This document shows positions 56,901 to 64,000 of a stretch of 64,000 nt of DNA, piece by piece. Source of the DNA: Akebia trifoliata (lineage: Eukaryota; Streptophyta; Magnoliopsida; Ranunculales; Lardizabalaceae); the NCBI GenBank assembly GCA_017979445.1, contig CM030713.1, positions 29,727,915-29,791,914 of the forward strand, written 5' to 3'. Positions within the stretch are counted from its first letter, which is position 1; every line of letters begins with the position of its first letter. The position numbers were made by a program, and so were the translations under genes. The notes beneath the pieces were generated by a model. That model saw only the letters and a list, made by a program, of their open reading frames with translations. It was not told where the DNA came from and made no database searches.

Positions 56901-59219
56901 CTGGGGCCGCATACCAGTGTCAACAAAATTTTGGGAGTAATCATTTTGTTCCCCTCTTGAAGGGGCTTTACCAGTTCTAGGACCCCAGCCTCCTAGAGTT
57001 TTATCACGAGGCATTCCTCGTCCCATTGTTCCCATAGAATTAAAACTTGAGCCAGGAGAACTCAGGGGGAATCCTCTTGTGGGGCCCGATTGATTAAAAT
57101 ACGTCGCGGGGTTCGAATTAGTTCCCATGTTGGGAGAAAATCTAGGCATCGATAATCCAGGAGGAATGGAAGAAAGGCCAGGTGATACGGATAACATATT
57201 CATATCAACACCTCTAGCTCCAGGCCAAACGTTAGGCCCCAGAAATGGTGGAATAAATACACCAAGTCCAATTGGTGGACCATGAGCTGGAGATATATTC
57301 GGGCCAAGTGGCTGCATGGGTCCCGATGGCAACCCAAGAGGGCCAAAAGGAGTCCCCATCATAGGGAGTGGGATGCCAACCCCTTGACCACCATCCCTCC
57401 CAGTAATCCTTCCTCTTCCGCCTCTCCCAAATCTCATCGTTTTTGCTCCTTGAGGAGGCATTCTATTGAAAGAACCTCCGCCCTGGTTATTTCCAAATGG
57501 TGGTATTGAGCCACTATTACGATTAGAACTTGAAACAATGTTTTGTCCTTTTCCTTTTCCTCCTTCCATGTCAATGTTCTTCCTCCCCGAATTTTGATCT
57601 AGCATAGGAAAACCATCATCGGGAAACCTTTCCTGTAAATCATCACCCGGACTGTAAACATCAGTTATTCTTGTTCTGTCTTCAGGAAGATATCCCCATT
57701 CATCTTCAGACGTAAAATCAGACTGTCGACCACCCATTTCAACTTTGCTCCCAACATAGGTTGATCCAGACTCATCTCTTCCACACTCTACCATATCATT
57801 AGAATTCCCATAGTTCGATGAGGTTTTTACACCTTCGGTTCTACTCCTTGTTTTCTTATATCCAGACTGAGACTGAAGCTTTTCATTGTCAGTCTTCTCA
57901 CGCTCTAGCCTTCGCAATTCCCACTCCTTTTCATGACGAAAGTCAACATCCCCATCTTTTGTTTCTTTATCAGTGTTGCTGTGAGGCCTTTTCTTCCAAT
58001 TGTCCTTAGAACCTTCCTGATCTCTATTCCTCTCACTCCAGCTACTAACTCGACCTTTTGATCTGTCATCCCTAATACTTCTTTCATTGTCCGACTCAGA
58101 ATCATCTGATTCTGGGCAACGAATCCCACCCCTCTCAGGAGTCCATGATTGTTTTGAGTGCCTACCTTCTCTCACACTCCTATTTGTGTTAACAGACCTC
58201 GCTCGACTTTCAATAAAGTCATGCCCGCCATGACCCCTCATGCTTGACCTATGAGCAGCACTAGATTCAACATCCTTCATCAATTCACTTGGTTCCTCTC
58301 GATCCCTCCTCTGTTTATCATCTCTAAGACCCCCCGACCTCTCTTCGGGAGTTGCAAAACTCGACCTATGATACTCTTCCTGAGCCTCTGACCGTCCTTT
58401 GCTCTTACTCTTCTCTTCCACTCTTCTTTCGTCCGCCTTAACGGATTTGATGCCCTTATCACTAGCTGAATCCACAGCCCTGCTTTTGGTCTCACCATGC
58501 TTAACTTCAGAAGCTTTCCCACTCCTAGAATCAGCTACATCCACATAATTACTCTCTTCGGCCTTTCTGACTGAGTCAGATTCATCCCATCGCCTCTTTG
58601 GCTTCCTATCTTGATCACGAGATCCACTACCTTTGTCTCTACTGCTCTCCTTCCTCTCTGAATACTTTGAATCTCTATTCCCCGTCTTTTCTTGGTCACG
58701 GTCATGGGAACTATCCACTTTACTTCTACTTTTACTTTGAGAACTCTCGCGATCTGACGTCTTTGAGCTCATTTTTCTTAACAAGTTCCTCTCACTTTCA
58801 TCAACTGGCCCTTCCCCTCTACTCCCTGAAACATCTCTGCCCTTTCGAGTGCTTTCCAATTCTCTATCCTGATACCCACTATCTGATCTCTTCTCAGTCC
58901 TCTCATCTTGATTTTTGTTTGCTTGCTTGGACCGTAATTCCTTTTTCGTGTCGTAATCATCCTCATCCACACTACCAACCCTACTCGATCCACCCGTTCT
59001 CTTCCTACCCTCAGTTCTGTTCCCTGAACTCTTCCTCTTCCCACTGTTGTCCCATCCTTCGGTTTCTTCTACAATGCTATGCTTGATAGACTTGCTCGAT
59101 GGCCTCCTCTTATCACTGCCTTCCCAGTCTTCCTCGTCTCCAACCTTATCGCCTTTTGTGTCCAAGCTCTCCTCGACATCCCATTTAGAGTAATTTCGAC
59201 GGTGTTCGGGTGCATCCAT
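53922..59219 (-). CDS. MTB, METTL14-type m6A methyltransferase subunit
   Basis: Six coding exons: 59219-56619, 56444-56361, 55588-55484, 55377-55269, 55153-55002 and 54353-53922. Phases close to give 1160 residues. The long N-terminal half is charged and Arg/Ser/Asp/Glu-rich; a Gly/Pro-rich segment includes [13 protein letters not shown]. The MT-A70 domain starts near residue 800 and contains [20 protein letters not shown] (DPPW at 836-839), [36 protein letters not shown] and [14 protein letters not shown]. The C-terminal tail is Pro/Gln-rich. Family knowledge: with MTA, FIP37, VIR and HAKAI it forms the nuclear mRNA m6A writer, MTB supporting the catalytic MTA. Junctions were set by hand. 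Confidence 0.93.
54436..54910. mobile_element. hAT-type non-autonomous element in an MTB intron
   Basis: Second copy of the 45828-46356 family: GGTGCAACTTGGATCAGTTT at the left and CCAAGTTGCATCCCTA at the right, with the same GGTTC/AACCG-rich interior and a similar ATCATTAATCTA core. Flanking TGAAAACC and TGCAACCC agree at six of eight positions, so the target duplication has decayed. It occupies most of the final intron. Confidence 0.85.
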
Positions 59220-59656
59220 TCCTAGGAAAAAAATGTAAACTTTTTAAATACCTTACCAAATAAACCCTAAAACAAAGAATGGGTCACAATTTTCCTCCAC
59301 GATTGGAAACAAGGCATACTAGTTCATGATGATCTAAGTTAAAACCCCAAAAATTCAATCCAACACTTGCAGCTAGGTTACTACGTTAAACCAACCCATA
59401 AAAATAATTAGATAAACACAACCCAATGAATGGACATAATTTACTAAACCCTAAACAACCAAATCGATCCTTCACAAATCAAATCTACATCAGATCATCA
59501 CAAAATGAAGAAACCCTAAACATTTGATCAAAACCTAAAACTAATAATAACGATACCAAAAATCATGCATGAATTCGATCAAACAGAACAATTTATTCAT
59601 CAAAGAAAATATGATGAAATTAAATGCAAAGAAGAGAGAGAGAGAGAGAGATTACT
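59220..59656 (-). other. Probable 5'UTR intron of MTB
   Basis: A typical acceptor TTTTTTTCCTAG ends 2 bases before the MTB ATG, and a donor CCTGA|GTAATC is found at 59655, giving an intron of about 434 bases within the leader. It contains a CT repeat near 59637-59650. Inferred; cDNA would decide. Confidence 0.6.
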
Positions 59657-59836
59657 CAGGCACAGATAAGAAGAGAAGAGAGTCCGCTACTTTGATTTGA
59701 GATCAAGAGAAACCCTAGAATCCACCAAAATCGTTTTCTGAGGTCAGAAGTTAGAACTCTCAACGGAGACGAAAGAGGAGAAGACATACCAGAGATTTTC
59801 AGAGTATTTTACTGGGCAGACCCTAAACTCAAGCAC

Positions 59837-59844
59837 TATTTATA
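59837..59844 (-). promoter_or_regulatory. Probable TATA box of MTB
   Basis: Reverse strand reads TATAAATA, about 180 bases before the inferred leader-exon donor, followed by a pyrimidine-rich leader. Well placed but not proven. Confidence 0.5.
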
Positions 59845-62800
59845 TTATCTTCCCCTAAGTTAGAAAAACTCTCTTAGAACCTTACTTTTTTTTAACTTCA
59901 TTCCAAAATCCCCTTTATTTTATTTTTGGGTGATTTAGTCTTTGGACATCTCTCCACGTTTTGAATAAACATTAATATTTCCATTGCACCCGACGTTTTC
60001 AAACAAACGAGTGCTTCTTGAAGTCGAATTAACATTAATATCTGCCTCACTTTTCTTAATTTTGACTAAAATGACTTTTCTTAAAACAAACGACGTTTTA
60101 AAACTCGTTCGACTATCATCCGTGTTAACTCAGTATCGGAGTTAAATGAGACCAACTCACAAAGTCATTTTTTTTTTCGAGATTTAGGACTCACGTTCAA
60201 TTTTTTTATTTGTCTCACAAGTCGTCTCAAATGTATTGAAAAACTCGTCCGAGATGACTCGGTATCGAGCTTGGATGAGATGAGACGCGAAACCAATTTT
60301 TAAAACCATGGTTGGACACCAACCAAAATTTTGGATTTAAAAAATGCCTCTATTTTAAAGCTTAAACTTAATATAATAAAAGTCATTTTAGTCAAAATAA
60401 AAAAAAAAGTGTGAACGTCCGTGAAATCACAGTAATTAATTTTTAAAATTAAGAAAATATCTCTTACTATATAATCTTCCAAATCACCCTTTAATTAAAA
60501 TTTTAAATTATAAATAAATCCTTTAGATACACGTGTGTTCGCACATGCCACCTTTTAGTTAAAGGTTAAAGAGAAAATATAATAAAATTAAAATGGGTGT
60601 TATTGGTAAAGTAGGTAAAAGAAAAAAAAGAGAGTAAAATTGGAGGCATATTATTGAAAAATGGGAGAGGTAGAGAGGGGAGAGGAAAGACAGTAAAGTG
60701 GGGGTAATGTCGACTCTGCTCCACTATAACTGGATGGGACATTTAGATAGTGGATCCTCTATAGTTTGTAGTGCATTTTTCTTGTAATTCCTTGTATTTC
60801 AGTTTGATGGTTGAGAGAACGCCACGTGCAAGAGACATCAAAATCACATATTTGAAATTTGGGAGTGGGATTGACCATTTACTTTAAATGTCTCTGATCA
60901 AGCTTAAAAATAATTTTTAATTTTTTTTATATCTAAATTAGGATCATAACATGACTAATGTGTTAGTTTGTATTTTTCAACATGCCTTCTTCACTATTTC
61001 AAATGTATTGAAAAATGCATAATAAAGGATCTGCTCCTAAAAATTTATTCTCTACAATTGTAGTTGGAGTGAGACCCATGATTGTGTGTTATTATAGAGG
61101 GCTTACCAGGCAGAATTATTTGTTGTTATTTAATAAAAAAACTCCTATAATATTATAAGTTTGCTATTCAAAAAATCTCAAAATGGGTCACATCATTATA
61201 AATTATTAAATACTTATAATACCCTCAGTTCTTTTTAATTAAATACTCATTTTATCGAAAAGAATTGAGTGTATTAGTGGTATTATATGAAAGATCCACC
61301 CCGTGATTTGTTAAGAAATAAAAACACTTTCTTACCAAGTCAGTAAGAAAGGTTTTCTCAACGCATCTATTTATTGCATAAAAAAAAGAGAGGATATGAT
61401 GTCATGAGGTCGTAGAAGACATGATTCTAAAAGCTTTGAAAAATAATCTTTAAAAAAAAGTTAATTTTGATGGTTGAATTTTAATTCTAAATTTGGGATT
61501 TCGTTCATTTTCAACACCATGGATCAAACTCAAAAATGTTTTTTTTTTTTTTTCCTTTTTGAATTTAAGTTTTTTCCATGAAATCTAGAAGTCTATGGTG
61601 TTGGATTGCCAATGTGATAATTCATGTGGGCCCAACAACCCTTTGTAAAATTTGATATCTTACTAAATTAGTCAGGCAAGTTTGACTCAAGAAGAAAGAT
61701 TTGTTGAGTAAAAAACTTGTAAAAATAGGAGAGTTTTTGTAATAAAATTATAAAAGATATGTTTCCCCAATAAAATCTCTCTTTATTATGTAGAATATAA
61801 TATATATACATATACATGAGCATCCACTTTGGAATTAAAATGGTAAAAAAGAAAATATGATAAAGTTAGAGGGGTATTATTAAAAATGGTGAGGAATAGG
61901 AAAGGAAAGACGATAAAATTAAAGGATTAAAAAGGTAAAGTATGTAGTATTGATCCCACTTCATTGTAACTAGTTTGAGATGTTTATCTCTATAAAAATT
62001 ACAACAAGATTGAGATCCACCGTTGTGTTTCATTATATATATATTAAAATTTATCCATACCTATATGATAGAAATCTTCTTTAAGGTTAAAGGATAAAAG
62101 TTTAAAAAAATAAATAATTAGAAGAATATTATTTGAAGTCGGGGGGGTTTAAAAGATTATAAACCATAAGAGAGTTAAGAATGTAAAAGAGAAAACATAG
62201 AAAGTAAGAGAGGGTGAAGAAAAACAAGGTAATAATAGGCTACATGTTAAAAGGAAACAAATAAACAGAGAGAGAGAGAGGTCCATTCTCAAATAATTAC
62301 AAAATTTTATGATATTTCCAAAATTTTGCTAATGTTAACACAAGTACTACATAATGTTGGTAAAATATAATTAAATTGTCAATATTTCAAAAATATCAAT
62401 TTTTTTTGTAATTATTTGAAAATTTACCCTTAAATTTACAAATATTAATTGAATCCCGAATAAGTGGAATGGGAAATGAGTTTTGTTAACATTTGCAGCT
62501 ATCTCTCTCGAGAAACCACTCTGTTGTCCACTACAACCAATTGGCTTTCTTTATTTCTTTAATAGAGATAACAAATGTTGGGTTTTAAGAAATTAGCAGA
62601 AATCGAATGGAATAAGAGATTTTTTATTATTGGTTTCTGGCATGAAAGTTCGAAATCTTGGAAACCCATTTCCCAAGGAACCATAATTTTCATGCAACAT
62701 TTCATCATAGATTGTACAAAACTCAGCTTAAACAAAGAACCTTTGTGCATGAATCACATAACTCCATTTGAAATCAAACCTGGGAAGAATCAAATTCTTA

Positions 62801-63296
62801 ATTGAACTTCGCCAACTCATCAAGATTTAGAAAAGATCAAAAGAACAACAGGGAGGGGGGGAAGAACGTGGATTGAAGCAATGAAAGCAGATATTATCAC
62901 AACAGAAATAACACAAGGCAAAGCTTTAGACAAAATTTAATGGAGTGATAAGATTCTTTCAAGCGACCCCCAAAGTCTTAGGATGCGATTAGGCCTTGAT
63001 GATGATGAAGACTTATAACAAAAATACAAATAAAAAATTAAATCCCAAGTTCCCCAACCAATATACTCTTGTCATTGTGTTTAAAAACAACGGTGATGGG
63101 GAACGTGATCAAGGTAAAACCCAATAAATCAAGTAAGGTTTCTATTAATTCCTATATATGTATATAGTAAGTGGGGCTGCCACAGTAAAAACTTAAGTGA
63201 CAAATAAACAATCCAAGTATCTACACATTGTGTCATAAGAAGAGAAGTGAAACTACACAAACAACTCCCCTGTTACTTACTTCTTTCATCATCATC
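59845..63296. other. Non-coding region downstream of the MTB promoter
   Basis: AT-rich with GA repeats (62268-62280), poly-A/T runs and a poly-T near 61540. A 76-codon ORF at 62575-62805 has no recognisable domain. No gene found, apart from the possible terminal exon at 63297-63401. Confidence 0.5.
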
Positions 63297-63401
63297 TTAA
63301 CGATCGGTGGGGGTATTGCCCTTGATAATAGAACCCCGTCGATGGCCACCCACAATTACATCTTTAAGTCGAGAAATGGAACCCATCATCCAGTTCATCT
63401 T
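63297..63401 (-). CDS. Possible terminal exon of a gene truncated by the window
   Basis: On the minus strand, an acceptor TTTTTGGCAG is followed by an open 34-codon frame, KMNWMMGSISRLKDV then IVGGHRRGSIIKG then NTPTDR, ending in TAA. Good splice-site context and a non-random residue pattern suggest a real last exon, whose earlier exons would lie beyond 64000. The family was not recognised, and no second exon was found in the remaining ~600 bases. Confidence 0.35.
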   Translation of the reverse strand, partial: KMNWMMGSISRLKDVIVGGHRRGSIIKGNTPTDR

Positions 63402-64000
63402 CTGCCAAAAAGTAAACAAAGAATTTCAGTACTACCATTCAAAAAAAAAAAAAAAAAATTCACCAGTACCAGGGGGCAGTAAGGGAAGAGAATTTCTTAT
63501 ATGGCACTGATAAAGTGATAACTCAACAGTGATTACTTAGATAATAATTAATAGCACCAACAATGCTAACATCTTTACTATCATAATGAGAGAAAGATGG
63601 CGTAGAAGTGGTTTGACACTAAAATTTGGATTCTAAAAATGCTCATGTCTCTAAAATCACGTTGGTTAGTTTTCAAAATTACCAAAATATCATTCTTTTT
63701 TTTACTATATAATCTTCAAAACCACCCTTTAATTGATATTTTAAGTTACAAATAAGCTCTTCAGATAGATGTGTGTTTGCGCACATGCCACCTTCTAGAA
63801 AATATTAATGGGAGAACTCCTATACCAATTGGAAAAAAAATGAAGAAGAGAGTTAGGGTTCCTCAGTGTTCTTCAGCTCCTACACATTCCTCCTCATCAT
63901 ATTTTTAGTTGGGGTCCCCCACTAGCTCTATTTCTTTCCATCATCTCTGTATTGCGAAAATGGGATTTCTACGGTCCCTGCCTTCATGGTTTTTACCATT
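63402..64000. other. Unassigned end of window
   Basis: AT-rich with a poly-A run at about 63442-63458. No further exon was convincing on either strand. It may be intron of the gene ending at 63297. Confidence 0.4.

Noticed and set aside
58598..59086. 162-codon plus-strand ORF
   Set aside because: It is the antisense shadow of the charged N-terminal exon of MTB.
62575..62805. 76-codon ORF near the window end
   Set aside because: No domain, no flanking splice signals that extend it, and AT-rich composition like its surroundings.

Overview
The window is AT-rich nuclear DNA from a flowering plant, probably a eudicot or other dicot-like angiosperm. The evidence is intron-rich genes with GT-AG splicing, a plastid protein with a transit peptide, plant-specific gene families (CYP86A, MTB, MIP3, HCF106), tRNA-derived SINEs, a plant LINE and many MITEs. 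The species cannot be fixed from sequence alone.

Layout. (1) 2396-3976, minus: an apparently intronless CYP86A fatty-acid omega-hydroxylase gene. (2) 4-19 kb: no convincing genes; hairpin MITEs, SINEs, a ~957-bp foldback element, tandem and segmental duplications, homopolymer tracts and a possible LTR relic. (3) 19089-25720, minus, with a 5'UTR exon near 29.8 kb: a seven-coding-exon Sec1/Munc18-like gene of the MIP3 type. Its introns hold a hAT-like element, a long-TIR MITE, two LINE 3'-end relics and a 5'-truncated LINE that landed inside an older MITE. (4) 31791-36354, minus: a two-exon Pro/Ser-rich (hydroxyproline-rich-glycoprotein-like) gene with a 3.2-kb first intron carrying a minisatellite. 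(5) 37-48 kb: a transposon-dominated gene desert. (6) 48586-52996, plus: seven-exon HCF106/TATB, bracketed by two ~375-bp direct repeats. (7) 53922-59219, minus: six-exon MTB (METTL14-type m6A writer subunit) with a probable 5'UTR intron. (8) 59.9-64 kb: mostly non-coding, with one possible terminal exon of a gene running off the window.

The genes do not form one pathway. They cover cuticle lipid synthesis, Golgi-to-ER vesicle tethering, an uncharacterised Pro-rich protein, thylakoid twin-arginine protein import and mRNA m6A methylation. Every exon junction given here was set by hand from reading-frame continuity and GT/AG signals; in each multi-exon gene the phases close exactly from ATG to stop. 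The most unusual features are the direct repeats around HCF106, the three-level nested insertion in the MIP3 5'UTR intron, and a group of palindromic elements whose hairpin apex is better conserved than their termini.
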